64,000 nucleotides of DNA, taken from assembly GCA_001970955.1 (NCBI GenBank), contig MPUH01000119.1, positions 37,414-101,413 of the forward strand, given 5' to 3'. Of this stretch, positions 42,828-53,265 are shown piece by piece. The number at the start of each line of letters is the position of its first letter. Within the stretch, counting starts at the first letter, position 1. The position numbers were made by a program, and so were the translations under genes. Source of the DNA: Stentor coeruleus. Its lineage: Eukaryota; Ciliophora; Heterotrichea; Heterotrichida; Stentoridae. The notes under the pieces were generated by a model that made no database searches, had not been told where the DNA came from, and worked only from the letters and a program-made list of their open reading frames with translations.

Positions 42828-43546
42828 TATGGAGGATAGGAATAACCTAATTAAATATTTTATATGTATTTTTTTGAATGATTATCAAGTTTTTTGCTTT
42901 GGATGTGGATAATGGGAATAGATTATGCCTTTAGAAAAAGGTTTTTTTGTTTAGAAACGGGTTTTGTAGGATGGTTTAGTTTGAGTAGTGATTTTTTTTT
43001 TGGAAATCAGGATTTTATGTGGGGAGTTGGGTGAGAATATGTGGATTATTTTTTAATTAGGCATTTTTTATTTGATTTATTTCCAAGGTGTTAAGGTGCT
43101 AATTTTTAGATATAGAAAAAGTAGATAAATGAGTGTAGAAGAAGAGAGATTTTTTATTATAAAATTTAAACCTAATTAGTCGAGCCTCTTTAACAGTAAA
43201 TTTTGTGTATATTTTATGATTAGTTAGTTTAGAAATTAATTTAGAAATAAATATTTAAATTGAATCAAAATTATTCCTTAAGCATATCACTTCCATCATC
43301 ATATACTCTTTTCCAAAACTGAATCAGAAAATTACCAATAAAATGCGTCCAACCCATTCAAAAAGTGTGATTAATAATCACCATATTATCAAAACCCAGT
43401 CTCATTCCTAAAACCCTTTCTTGCAACTATCAAAATCACTAAGCAACAGGATAATTCCCGACTGGGCACTACATAAAAATCTTCCTTTTCCCTCCAAAAA
43501 AATCCATGTTTCCTTTATTTCCAAAATTTTTAGGGTAATTTATTAA
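42828..43546. other. Intergenic, no feature seen
   Basis: AT-rich spacer between CK1 and the Ser-rich gene. No supportable feature. Confidence 0.6.
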
Positions 43547-45958
43547 ATGGAAGGGACTGGAGAAAGCAGCCTTACCGAAAAGGATTCCGAAAATCCCTGC
43601 GAAATTTTAACTGACACGGTTCTTTCAAAGCCAAAATCCAACAAATCAAGTTCCTCATCTTCATCTTCTTCTTCATCATCCTCATCTTCTAAACAACCAA
43701 CCCATACAAAACTTCCAAAAGATAGTTCAACATATGAAACTATTGAACCTTTTGAGTCGATAACAGTCTTAGAAAGCTCAAAAATATCATTACCAGAAGG
43801 AAACTATATTGAAAGCTCAGAAAAGCAAGAAATAAAAAACTCAGAAAAACCTGAAAGTAAAAGTTCTTCAAGCTCAGAAAGTAGTGAAAAAGATTCTGTA
43901 AGTGAGACTCAAGTAATACAGTTAGTTGAAGAGAATTATAGAATAAAAGAAAAATATGAGGAAGATGAGAAAATTGTTGAAAGTCATGAAAGAGTTGTGA
44001 AAAGTGATGGAAAAATTGTTGAAGTAGAAGAAAAAGTTGTTGAAATCGAAGAGAAAACTCCGGAAATAGATGAAGGAATTGAAGAGAGAATAGTGGATAT
44101 TGAAGAGAAAATTGAGGTAGTTGAGAAAACTCAAGGTGAAAATTTTGAAGAAACTAAGAAAGAACATGAGATGATGGGAGTTTTAAAAGTTGAAGGGGGA
44201 AGTTATAAGGAAAATGATGAAGAAAGATATGAAAGTCAGGCTGTTAAGTTTACAATAGAAGAGTCTAAAGATGAAATGATTGAAAAAGATGATAAAGTGC
44301 ATGAAAAGCCTAAAAGCAAAAGTTCAAAAAGCTCTTCAAGTAGTTCTTCAAGCAGTTCAGACAATGAGAATGTTGTTAAGTTAACAGATGAGGCCGAAAA
44401 AGCTCCAGAAAATGATTTTGAGGTTATAGAAAAGCATCAAGAAACAGATGTTCCAATTGAGACAAGGGAAATTTTTGTAGAAGGAACAATAGAAATAAAA
44501 GACCAAACTCCTAATAAGCACCCAAAGGAATACATTATAACAGAAGACGTTCCTGAAAACCTAGCTGAAATCCCAGAAACTCCTGAAGAATTCCTAAAAC
44601 CTATTGAAAACTCAAGTGAACCTGTTTTTATAGAAGAAAAGCTAGAATCAGCTCAAAACACTCCTATGGAAATCCAAAGTGGACTTGAAGTAATAATCTC
44701 ACATGAAAGGGAAAATAGTTTCAGTTCAAAAAGTTCATCGTCAAGTTCAGATCAATCCGAACACCTGAAAGGTCATCCTGAAAAAATCCTCATTGAAGAA
44801 GAATCGAAAGAACCTGACCCACACTTTGGGCTTCAGTCTCCAATGATGAAAAACCTAAAAATCGAAACATCAGAACTGACAAAATCGAAACAAAAAAGTA
44901 GAAAAGAACAAGCTTTTGCAGATATCAGCGGAATTGAAGGTACCTTAATAGTTGGTTATCATGAGAAATCAGATTTTTCTATGGAAATCGTAAACAACTC
45001 TCTAGAAATCTCTCAAGATGATGGTTACAAGCCTCAAATTGTAACAAAAAAACATCCAGATTACTCAGGATCAGATGAAGAAACTATACAAGAAATTGAA
45101 GCTATACAACATGCTTTGTTTAATGCTAAAATTGAAGAGGAAAAAACAAGTTTTAGTGAAAGGTTGAAAAATGAGTCTATTGGCGATGAAAAAAATGAAT
45201 TAAATGAAGCTGTTGTTATAGAAAGTAGTCAGGTTCATGAAAGAGAAATTAGTAGTTCATCTGATGAAGATAATAATGATATGCTTAAAAGGATACAAAC
45301 TGAGCCATGTGATTATGTTGAAGATGATTTCAAAGATATATATTTAGAGGAGAAAAATGAAAATTTCACTTTAGAAAAGGAAGAAAATCAGGAGATGCCT
45401 AAAGAAAATGCTCCTGTTTATGCGGAAGTTACTGAAAAAGTGCGGGAAAAAAGTCAGGACAGCGATTCTGAGTCTAAGAAAAAGCATAAAAGGAAAAAAT
45501 CATCAAGTTCTAGTGATAAAGAAAAATCAAGAAACTCATCAAGTTCAAGTGATAAAAAAGGTATAAAAAAGCATAAAAAGTCAAGAAGTTCATCAAGTTC
45601 AAGTGAAAAGCACAAGAAAAATGTAGAAGTTCCTCAAGTTGTTATATATGAAAAGCCTCAAGAAGTTGTAGTTGTTGAAGAAAATTCTGATAAAATAAAT
45701 GAGGAAGAATATTTCACTAACCCTTTAGGTGTCGGGAAAGAACAGTCAAGTCAGAAAAAAAATGATCAAAATGAAGAAAAAAAAGAAATAGTCCAACCTG
45801 TGCCTGAAGAAAAAATGATCGATGCAGTGAAAATTGAGTACCCAAAAAGCATGATTTATAACTCTTTAACAGAAGCAAAAATACAAGAAAACATGAGCAA
45901 AAAGAATGTGAATGATGGCAGAGCAAGTACATCCTGTGCGAAATGCTCTGCATTTTAG
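43547..45958 (+). CDS. Ser-rich acidic disordered protein, 803 aa
   Basis: Low-complexity protein with polyserine runs of 7-15 residues (near residues 34, 107, 260, 390, 660 and 680), each preceded by Lys/Ser-Lys, and long acidic Glu/Val/Ile stretches with a repeated EEKxVE register (about 135-200). Basic, SR-like C-terminal blocks (KKHKRKKSSSSSDKEK) offer many CK2-type and basophilic phosphosites. It ends in RASTSCAKCSAF; the final CSAF has CaaX geometry but a poor aliphatic pair, so prenylation is doubtful. No folded domain is visible. The polyserine codons vary (TCA, TCT, TCC, AGT), so this is not a simple microsatellite. Confidence 0.75.
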   Translation: MEGTGESSLTEKDSENPCEILTDTVLSKPKSNKSSSSSSSSSSSSSSSKQPTHTKLPKDSSTYETIEPFESITVLESSKISLPEGNYIESSEKQEIKNSEKPESKSSSSSESSEKDSVSETQVIQLVEENYRIKEKYEEDEKIVESHERVVKSDGKIVEVEEKVVEIEEKTPEIDEGIEERIVDIEEKIEVVEKTQGENFEETKKEHEMMGVLKVEGGSYKENDEERYESQAVKFTIEESKDEMIEKDDKVHEKPKSKSSKSSSSSSSSSSDNENVVKLTDEAEKAPENDFEVIEKHQETDVPIETREIFVEGTIEIKDQTPNKHPKEYIITEDVPENLAEIPETPEEFLKPIENSSEPVFIEEKLESAQNTPMEIQSGLEVIISHERENSFSSKSSSSSSDQSEHLKGHPEKILIEEESKEPDPHFGLQSPMMKNLKIETSELTKSKQKSRKEQAFADISGIEGTLIVGYHEKSDFSMEIVNNSLEISQDDGYKPQIVTKKHPDYSGSDEETIQEIEAIQHALFNAKIEEEKTSFSERLKNESIGDEKNELNEAVVIESSQVHEREISSSSDEDNNDMLKRIQTEPCDYVEDDFKDIYLEEKNENFTLEKEENQEMPKENAPVYAEVTEKVREKSQDSDSESKKKHKRKKSSSSSDKEKSRNSSSSSDKKGIKKHKKSRSSSSSSEKHKKNVEVPQVVIYEKPQEVVVVEENSDKINEEEYFTNPLGVGKEQSSQKKNDQNEEKKEIVQPVPEEKMIDAVKIEYPKSMIYNSLTEAKIQENMSKKNVNDGRASTSCAKCSAF

Positions 45959-46068
45959 CAAGTATAAATAACTTAGAAGTTTTTATTAGATGAATATTAT
46001 ATAATTTGATTATAAATTCTAAGAATCCATAATAATGGAAAACATTTATATAAATCCAAAAATACTCA

Positions 46069-46131
46069 TGTTATATTAAATGGCTAAAGGGCAAAATCCN
46101 TGTTATATTAAATGGCTAAAGGGCAAAATCC
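46069..46131. repeat. Direct repeat around a single N, duplicates a start codon
   Basis: 31 identical bases at 46069-46099 and 46101-46131 around the N at 46100. The repeat spans the ATG (46080 and 46112) of the following gene, so its true 5' context is obscured. Confidence 0.9.
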
Positions 46132-47836
46132 TGCTGAATTAGTCCTGATATGCTTTTCAATAATGTACTCAGGACTGTCTATTCTAGGAATAATTCGTAC
46201 TTTGAAAATGTACAAAACAATCTCAATCACAAAATTCGCAAGGTTTTTCTATGTGTTTATCTGTTTTGAGTCTTTCATGCGAGCAATAACCTTTATAATC
46301 ATACTAAGTGATCTAAGCGAAATAACATACACCGCAGCTTTTATCCTCGCTACTCTTCCAGATGCACTATTTGTGCACTTATACTTGATTTTGTTAGTGA
46401 TTTCTATGAGAATCTATTATCAAGCGCATATTGTTTCAACTTTAAGTCAAAGTTTACTGGAGAAAACAGTAACAAAAAAGAGTAGGTTTGTTTGGACTGT
46501 ACTTGGAATTATAACAATTTTGGTGCTTTTACAGCTGATTTCTTATTCAATTTACTTAGGTGGTATAATGTCTTCAGGCCAAATCTCTCAAGAAAATGCT
46601 ATAGTTAATATTATAGTCCCTAGTATGGGTGCTGTTTACATTCTTTACCTTGATTTTGTGTTTTCAGGTGTACCAACAAGAAATCCGTTCTGGAAAAGTA
46701 ACTTGCATCGCATATGCACAGTGAGTATATTTTGGACAGTATCTCGAATTATCAAAGGAATACTCGATTTAATTGACCAAAGCTCAATTGTAGATGTTAT
46801 AAACGCTGTAGTTGACCCAAAGAAATCTGTAACTTTATTAAAATCAGCTCTTTGTATTGCTGTGATCATTATAGCTGAACTGATTTGTATGTTTTTAGTT
46901 TTTGATTATGGGTTTTTTTCTATTTTTATACTGTCAGAAAGCGATTCTGAAAACTCGACAGCGCCAAATGAAAAAACTCAAGCACAAAGAGATAAACTTT
47001 CTTTAGTAGCAACGAATCCTTATATAGAAGAAGAGGATATTAAAATTATTGAGCAGTTAAAAGTGACGAAAAAAAAACCTTTAGGGACGATTTACAAAGC
47101 TGAGTTTAATCATAGTGAGGTTTTTTATAGAATTATGAGCTTTAGTAGGCTAAGTTCATATGTGACAGAAGATATAACAAAAGAAATTGATTCTTATAAG
47201 AGTTTATCTGCTTCAGGGATTGAACCTGTGCTTGGGATTGTGTTTAAAGCGTCAACGGTTGGGCTAGTTTATCCGTATTTCCCACAAGGGTCTTTGTTTA
47301 AACTACTCCATGAATCGAATGTTACTTTAAACCTCTCACAAAAAATCATGATGATACAAGGAATAGCTGAAGACCTTGTTGAAATCCATGCCGAAAAACG
47401 TTGTCACGGCCACTTGACCTCCCACAACATCCTCCTTGACCAAAAACTCTACCCCTTCATCAGCGATTTAGGTTTCCACAAAATGAAAAAATACGCTGGG
47501 GTCATGTACGAATACTCCTACAAATCATCTTGGAGTTCTCCCGAAGTCTTAAAAGAAAAAAAACTAATCCCATCTACCATAAGCCCAAGCGACGATTCCT
47601 ACAGTTTCGGTATGATCTGTTGGGAAATTTTCACACAAAAAATCCCATTCGAAGGCTTCAACAAAATCCAACTAGCCGAAAATGTGTCAAAAAATGGTTT
47701 CCGACCTTTAATCCCTGAAGAAATGCCTGAAGATATCATAAAAATAGTTAAATCTTGTTGGAATGAAGACCCTAGTAAACGTCCAGATATGTCATTAATA
47801 GCTATGGGTTTAAGTATGAGAGATTCTGAAATCTAA
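46112..47836 (+). CDS. Seven-TM protein fused to TKL-type pseudokinase, 574 aa
   Basis: Residues 1-275 contain seven hydrophobic helices (about 9-29, 43-65, 76-99, 126-151, 163-185, 201-221, 246-275), resembling a GPCR or TOM1/THH1-like fold; no large ectodomain. Residues about 310-570 form a kinase fold of the tyrosine-kinase-like group (SPE at 476-478, DDSYSFGMICWEIFT, and a DPSKRP ending). Key residues are replaced: the HRDLxxxN loop reads HGHLTSHN (432-439), with His434 where the catalytic Asp belongs. The beta-3 Lys position appears to be Arg340, and the Gly loop is degenerate. The DFG-equivalent DLG (452-454) and Asn439 persist. Best read as a pseudokinase acting by conformation or scaffolding. 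Start codon lies in an N-flanked duplication; both copies give the same N-terminus. Confidence 0.82.
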   Translation: MAKGQNPAELVLICFSIMYSGLSILGIIRTLKMYKTISITKFARFFYVFICFESFMRAITFIIILSDLSEITYTAAFILATLPDALFVHLYLILLVISMRIYYQAHIVSTLSQSLLEKTVTKKSRFVWTVLGIITILVLLQLISYSIYLGGIMSSGQISQENAIVNIIVPSMGAVYILYLDFVFSGVPTRNPFWKSNLHRICTVSIFWTVSRIIKGILDLIDQSSIVDVINAVVDPKKSVTLLKSALCIAVIIIAELICMFLVFDYGFFSIFILSESDSENSTAPNEKTQAQRDKLSLVATNPYIEEEDIKIIEQLKVTKKKPLGTIYKAEFNHSEVFYRIMSFSRLSSYVTEDITKEIDSYKSLSASGIEPVLGIVFKASTVGLVYPYFPQGSLFKLLHESNVTLNLSQKIMMIQGIAEDLVEIHAEKRCHGHLTSHNILLDQKLYPFISDLGFHKMKKYAGVMYEYSYKSSWSSPEVLKEKKLIPSTISPSDDSYSFGMICWEIFTQKIPFEGFNKIQLAENVSKNGFRPLIPEEMPEDIIKIVKSCWNEDPSKRPDMSLIAMGLSMRDSEI

Positions 47837-47876
47837 TATATTAATAATAATAAGACTGAGTCAAGATTAATATAGC

Positions 47877-48773
47877 TTAAGATTTACTAATATTGGCAAG
47901 TTCATTAGTAAGTTGTGCTTTAAACAAAGTTTCTCCTACTTTAAAAGTAATCCCATCAAAGATTTCAAAGAAGTTCTCAGCAAACAGCCAAGTGCCGTTT
48001 GTACTAAGTTTCTCACCATCACCATCTCGAAGTAGCCAATGATTTTCATATACAAACATACAATGGTATCGGCTTAACGAGTTATCGTCAAACCTAATAT
48101 CGCAATCAGCCATTCTTCCTAATTTGACAGGCGAGTTGTTTGGCGAAAAATTACTGAGTAAGTTTTACAATTTTTCTTCATTCCGTGGACCATCAATAAA
48201 CCTTAATATAAGCCAAGATGCTTCAATTTGCACTATTACATGAGATTCACCAAAGGAAATTATGAAGTTGTTTTGAAGTTTTAATAGACGATCTAGACGT
48301 ATAAATGTTCCCATGCCTTCTCCCATATCTTTTATCATATATGTACATTTGTCTTATTAGAAATTACCTTTTACATATTGGATCATGAAATGTCTCTTAC
48401 CAACACCTTTTTCTTCTTCAGGAAGAAGGATGTCATTGATTTTTAGATTACCAATTTTGTCTAAACTGCCAGCATAGATACAACCGTCTTTGATGTTTCT
48501 TTGTGAAGATTTTAAACCGTATGGGAAGATTTCAAATTGACTGCCGATTATCATTTTAACTGAGTCGATGACAATAAGAGTTAGTTTTAGAATTTCCATT
48601 GTACTTTGGGCCATTGTAGATTTACTGTTTGCAATTGAAATCTGTGTGCAGTCGTGGACGCTTGGAGTTTTACCTTGATCTCTGTCTATAATGTCAACTT
48701 CTTGGATGTCTGAGACTACGAAACAACACTAAATATATCCTACTGAACAAAGCTTTCTTAGATTTAGCATCAT
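47877..48773 (-). CDS. Double-FHA protein, four exons, 283 aa
   Basis: Four exons joined by 15-nt introns at 48729-48743, 48353-48367 and 48154-48168. Exon 1 is tiny (MMLNLRKLCS) and the next begins CCF, giving a Cys cluster suited to palmitoylation. The first half has an FHA-like fold (KRHFMIQY…GMGTFI…FIISFGESHVIVQI) with a non-canonical phospho-site. The second half is a canonical FHA domain: GRMADCDIRFDDNSLSRYHCMF, STNGTWLF. FHA domains bind phosphothreonine, so this is a likely reader of kinase products (family knowledge). Same strand as the AGC kinase at 48960-50141 and only ~35 nt downstream once the N-duplication is collapsed. Convergent with the 7TM-pseudokinase gene, 40 bp apart. Paralogue of the gene at 53266. 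Confidence 0.82.
48154..48168 (-). other. 15-nt intron
   Basis: GTAAAACTTACTCAG, minus strand, phase 2; removes an in-frame TAA and restores the reading into the second FHA domain. Confidence 0.88.
48353..48367 (-). other. 15-nt intron
   Basis: GTAATTTCTAATAAG, minus strand, phase 1; contains in-frame TAA and restores the first FHA-like domain. Ends AAG rather than TAG/CAG. Confidence 0.82.
48729..48743 (-). other. 15-nt intron
   Basis: GTAGGATATATTTAG, minus strand, phase 0, after a 30-nt first exon. Same location and arrangement as the first intron of the paralogue at 53266 (both precede a CC pair). Confidence 0.8.
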
Positions 48774-48779
48774 TATTAA

Positions 48780-49080
48780 TGTTTGACTTACATTAATTAG
48801 CCTAATTACTAAACTGAGCTAAAGGACTTTTTATGTCCTGCAGGCTTGGTTTCGCAGAAAACCCTTTCATCGTAGCTGTACCCAATAAACAGGTTTTGTG
48901 AACTTGCTAGATCAATAGTTGGGTCAATGNTGTTTGACTTACATTAATTAGCCTAATTACTAAACTGAGCTAAAGGACTTTTTATGTCCTGCAGACTTGG
49001 TTTCGCAGAAAACCCTTTCATCGTAGCTGTACCCAATAAACAGGTTTTGTGAACTTGCTAGATCAATAGTTGGGTCAATG
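48780..49080. repeat. Direct repeat around a single N, duplicates kinase 3' end
   Basis: 149-150 bp at 48780-48929 recurs at 48931-49080 around the N at 48930, with a single G/A difference. The left copy repeats the last ~40 codons of the kinase gene out of context. Treat as an assembly overlap. Confidence 0.9.
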
Positions 49081-50141
49081 TCATCTTTCCAGTCCCCAAG
49101 AGTCCGAGGGTCAAAGTTGTCTTGAGATTTCGGTACATATGGAGCTGCTATGGCCATATCACTAAGGTCCTTCCAGGGGAAATCCTTAAGCCAAGGGTGA
49201 TCTTTTACCTCTCCAAACCCTTTATTACCAAGCCGATAACTAGCTTTTCGTTGTATTAATTTATTGACAAAATCCGCAGCTTCTTCACTCCAACCTACTG
49301 GTAACTCAGCAATCCTTGCTTGTTTCGATATTATATGGTCTCTAATTTCCTTACGATCCCTACCAACATATGGTCTTCTTCCCATCATAAGTTCATACAA
49401 AATAATCCCAACAGCAAAATAATCCGCAGCAATTCCATGATTTTGCCTAAAAATCACTTCTGGAGCCATGTATCCTGGAGTCCCAGATGTATCTTTTGCA
49501 TTCTCTGGAGTCCAAACTCTTGCTATACCAAAATCTGTTATATATAAATATCCTCTTTCATCAAAAACTAAATTCTCAGGCTTTATGTCTCTATGTAAAA
49601 TCCCATTGCTATGTATATAATTTAAACCACACAAGATACAGGCGATTATGAATTTCGCTTGGATCTCAGAAAATTTTTTGGTTTTTGAAATATGATAACG
49701 TAAATCCCCACCGTTTTTAAGGTCTAAGACTAGAAATAAATTTTCCCTATCTTGAAAGGCATAATGCATATTAACAAGAAAAGGGTCTTTAAGAACTTCT
49801 AAGATTTTCCTTTCATTCATAACAGAATGGACACTTCTTTTACTTATAACTCTAAGTTTCAGCATTTCTTTCATAGCGAAAAGTTCTTTTCCTCGTTTCA
49901 TCTCCACTTTCCAAACTTTCCCAAAACCCCCTCGGCCAATAGGATAAAGGTAAGAATAACTGTTTTTGTTCACGGATTGGGATATATCTGAGGTTTCTGG
50001 GCGAATTTGATGGATGACAAGGCTTGGTTCACGTGGACCTTGTTGGGATACAATTGTGCGCTTGGAGGTTTTTTTCTTTATGCCTAGAGGTGAGAAATAG
50101 TAAGAGTTTGTTTTGCGATGATAGTCGATATTCCTGTTCAT
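48960..50141 (-). CDS. AGC-family Ser/Thr kinase (YANK/STK32-like), 393 aa
   Basis: Kinase domain about 62-330: G-loop GRGGFGKV (69-76), Lys91 (AMK), HRDIKPEN (183-190), DFG 203-205, TPGYMAPE (221-228). All catalytic residues are present, so it should be active. The short activation loop (DTSGTPGYMAPE) and lack of a strong hydrophobic motif in the tail suit the YANK/STK32 branch of AGC kinases; this sub-assignment is tentative. The N-terminal 60 residues are basic and disordered. The C-terminus (GYSYDERVFCETKSAGHKKSFSSV) is short. The double-FHA gene follows immediately downstream on the same strand. Confidence 0.9.
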   Translation of the reverse strand: MNRNIDYHRKTNSYYFSPLGIKKKTSKRTIVSQQGPREPSLVIHQIRPETSDISQSVNKNSYSYLYPIGRGGFGKVWKVEMKRGKELFAMKEMLKLRVISKRSVHSVMNERKILEVLKDPFLVNMHYAFQDRENLFLVLDLKNGGDLRYHISKTKKFSEIQAKFIIACILCGLNYIHSNGILHRDIKPENLVFDERGYLYITDFGIARVWTPENAKDTSGTPGYMAPEVIFRQNHGIAADYFAVGIILYELMMGRRPYVGRDRKEIRDHIISKQARIAELPVGWSEEAADFVNKLIQRKASYRLGNKGFGEVKDHPWLKDFPWKDLSDMAIAAPYVPKSQDNFDPRTLGDWKDDIDPTIDLASSQNLFIGYSYDERVFCETKSAGHKKSFSSV

Positions 50142-51517
50142 TGTAATTATATTAATGATTGAACTTGGAGTTGAAAAATTACTAAAAAAAGTTGAAAAAA
50201 CATGAAGAAAGATGGAAGCAGTTTTGATGAATGAATTGGATTTTTGGTTTTAGAGGGGCTTGGTAGGATTTTTGGGCTACTTGTGGATGGGTTTTTGGGA
50301 TTGTGATAGGGATGTTTGTGATTGTAGATGGATTAGTAGTTTAAATAAGATTTATGTAATCAGAAATGGTTGCATTATGATTTGATAGGTTATGAGTTTT
50401 TTGTTTTTATAAATGGTATGAGAAATGAAGGATTTTGGTTTGGAGTAAAAGATATTTATAGATTATATAAAGAGTAATTTTAAAATTATTATAGAATGTA
50501 AACTCATAAAAATAATGCATCAATCAAATGATGCTTGTAAAAAAATTAATAGTGACAGCTTTAAAAATTGAAAAATAGCAAAATATTTTTATTTTAATTA
50601 GTGAGATGGCCCAACATAAATTATAAATCTGAAAATTCAATATAAAAGATTATATCATAAAGTAGGCTCATGCTTATGAAACAGTAAAGACCTCCTCAGC
50701 CAAGTAAAGAGTCACATGACCAACGACAACAAGTGATTTAATATACCGAATCTGCCTAAAGAAAGAGATTGTAAGACAAAAAATCTCGATCGGACAAGGT
50801 TTAAACCATACCACCTTAACTACCACCTACTTTAAACTTATGCTTATTAGCTTCTTAAAAATTATTATTCACCTAATAATTGGCATATAAGACTCTAGCT
50901 AAACTTTCATGTATATATTATAAGCCTATGCAACATAGAATAAAAAGTTAGGATTATATAAATAACAGTCGTCTTACCAGTCTAACTTTATCATTAAATA
51001 TTTCCAATAGCATATATTTTCCAATATCATATAATTTTCTTCACTGTCCTTCCTAAATATATCCATGAATAATAACCCATTCATAAACAGATCATTACAA
51101 AGCCCAAAACAAAAACTACCTAAAAGCCTACAAAACTACAAAACCCCTTATCCCATATTGCTATAACTACAAAGCACTTTATTCACCCCTTCAACTAAAC
51201 ATACTCAAAATCCTCAATTCCTAGCCATTACCACACTTTTAAATAAAATAAATAATCGTAATCACTAAATCTTCCAATCCAACCAATCCTATAAAAAAAC
51301 ACTCTTCTTATTTCATACCTTTAATCCCTCTACCATTCTTTGCTTCTTAATTTGAATTCTTCTTCCAATAATACATTTAAATAAGCTCTTTATAATAATC
51401 AATATTTTCTAATCAAAAGCTTTTATAATTTTTTTTACCTAAAGTCAGTTAGCCATAATCCAATTACTGAACCATTTTTCGAATATCTGAGTATGTTATT
51501 GAAAGACTATTATATTA
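50142..51517. other. Divergent intergenic region with a structured GC-richer island
   Basis: About 1.4 kb between divergent kinase genes. Mostly AT-rich, but 50670-50830 is visibly richer in G+C and contains several short inverted repeats (GTCACATGAC; GAGATT…AATCTC; GGTTTAAACC). No ORF. Confidence 0.6.
50770..50830 (-). ncRNA. Possible Pol III-type small RNA or tRNA relic
   Basis: On the minus strand an A-box-like TAGTTAAGGTGG (50811-50822) is followed by a B-box-like GTCCGATCGA (around 50786-50795) and a T6 run (50778-50783). The A/B spacing is short and I could not fold a cloverleaf, so this is at best a relic or a chance match. Confidence 0.2.
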
Positions 51518-52993
51518 ATGGGCCAAAAACTAGGAATAGACCTAGGAAGAAATTATATCAAAGTTCATGCAAATAGTACTGAGATTGCAATTGGAATACC
51601 AAATCATCCTTTTACTTCAGGTTGGCTGTTATCAGAAACTCAAAGGATTACACAAAACAATGACATTATTGGGTTGAGAACTAAAAAGGGTCTTGAGGTT
51701 ATTGATACTATACTTGCATGCCCAGAAAAATCTATAAGTTCGAAAATTAGCATAACTTCTTTGGAAGCTGTTATCAAACAGAAAGATGGGAATATATTGT
51801 CTCTAGAAATGTATCAACCTATAAAAGTTATAGGGAACGGGGGTTTTTGCAAGGTATACATGGTGCTGAACAAAGCAACTGGGGGTATTTTCGCAATGAA
51901 AGTAATGGACAAAGAGTTCATTGCGGTAAAAAACAAGACTGAACAAGTATTAACAGAATTACGTATAATGGAAGGTCTTGAGCACCCTTTTATTACAACT
52001 TTACACTCAGCATTTCAAACTGTAATTATAAAATAGCCCAATAATTATGTGATGATCTTGGATTTTTGCCCTGGCGGTGAACTTTTTTTCCATCTGCAAA
52101 GGCATACGAGGTTTTCAGAAGATACAGCGAGGTTTTACTTCGCAGAGTTGTGTTTAGCAGTAGATTATTTACACAAAATGAACATAATCCATAGAGATAT
52201 CAAACCAGAAAACATATTATTAGACATAGAAGGGCATATAAAACTCATAGATTTCGGGTCAGCAACAGAAGACAAAGGACTAAACATGACATTTTGTGGT
52301 TCTCCAGAGTACATAAGCCCAGAAATGCTTAAAAGAGACGGATATGGTAAAAGCGTGGATTTCTATAGTCTTGGGGCAATGTTATATGAAATGCTTGTAG
52401 GTAGGCCACCAGGATATAGTGAAAGCATAGAGAAAATGTATAAAAACAAAATCTCAGGCAATATAGAAATGCCTGCTTTTTTATCTTTAAACGTCAGAAA
52501 CCTTATAAAAGGTCTTATTGAATGCGACATTACCTTACGTATTGGTAGTCAAAATGGGATTAAGGAAATAAAAGAACACCCTTGGATGCAAGGGATTAAC
52601 TGGAGGGATATTCTACAAAAAAAAGTCTTCCCGGGAATCAACCCTAATTTAAACTCCTCAAATTTTGAAGATGAATATACTAATCAAGCTATTAATCATA
52701 GTTTGTTTAGAGAACCAACTATTGCTTCTGAATTCTCTTTTTCGATATTATCAAAAACCCCAGGTTGTAGTATTTATGAACAGTCTACAGGGGTTGTAGA
52801 AGAAGAAGGGGAATATTCTATGCCAATTAGCAGCTTGCCAACAAGGAAAAAGATTAAAATTGTTGAACAAAACAATCAGATTGGACCTGCGGTCAAGTTA
52901 GTTAAAGTGTGTCCTAAAATTAAACAGAAAAAAGGAGTGGGAGAAAGTAAGATGAAAGCTATGCTTAGGGAAAAATTTAAAAATATGCAATAA
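51518..52993 (+). CDS. AGC-family Ser/Thr kinase, two exons, 486 aa
   Basis: A 15-nt intron (52022-52036) with an in-frame TAG joins two ORFs inside the kinase N-lobe (…HSAFQT then PNNYVMILDF…). G-loop GNGGFCKV (106-113), Lys128 (AMK), HRDIKPEN (220-227), DFG 240-242 and SPE 262-264 (Ser replacing Ala of APE). The extension after the kinase domain (WRDILQKKVFPGINPNL) and long tail (about 340-486) match AGC kinases such as PKA/S6K-type. It begins MGQKLG, with Gly2, a possible myristoylation site. Residues 1-100 have no recognised domain. Catalytically complete. Convergent with the second double-FHA gene. Confidence 0.88.
52022..52036 (+). other. 15-nt intron
   Basis: GTAATTATAAAATAG, phase 0, A at position 10; supplies the apparent stop codon of the first ORF. 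Splicing rebuilds an intact kinase fold. Confidence 0.93.
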
Positions 52994-53265
52994 GTTATAT
53001 ATGGGATTTTATAATTTGGTAGATAAAAGTGCTTATTTTTGCTTTGGGGTGTGGATTGGAGGATGAGATTTTTGTTTAAATTGGAGTGAGGAAGATGGTG
53101 AAGGGTTTTAGAAAAATAAGTTTGATAAATGGTTTAGAGGTTATTTACTAACTTTCATTTTAGATTTGTCATGTTTTTATATAACCACACAATTTATAAA
53201 CCTTTCAACCTACTAAAATCCTACTCTCCACAACCACCCTAACCAAAAAAATTATCTTATTTAAC

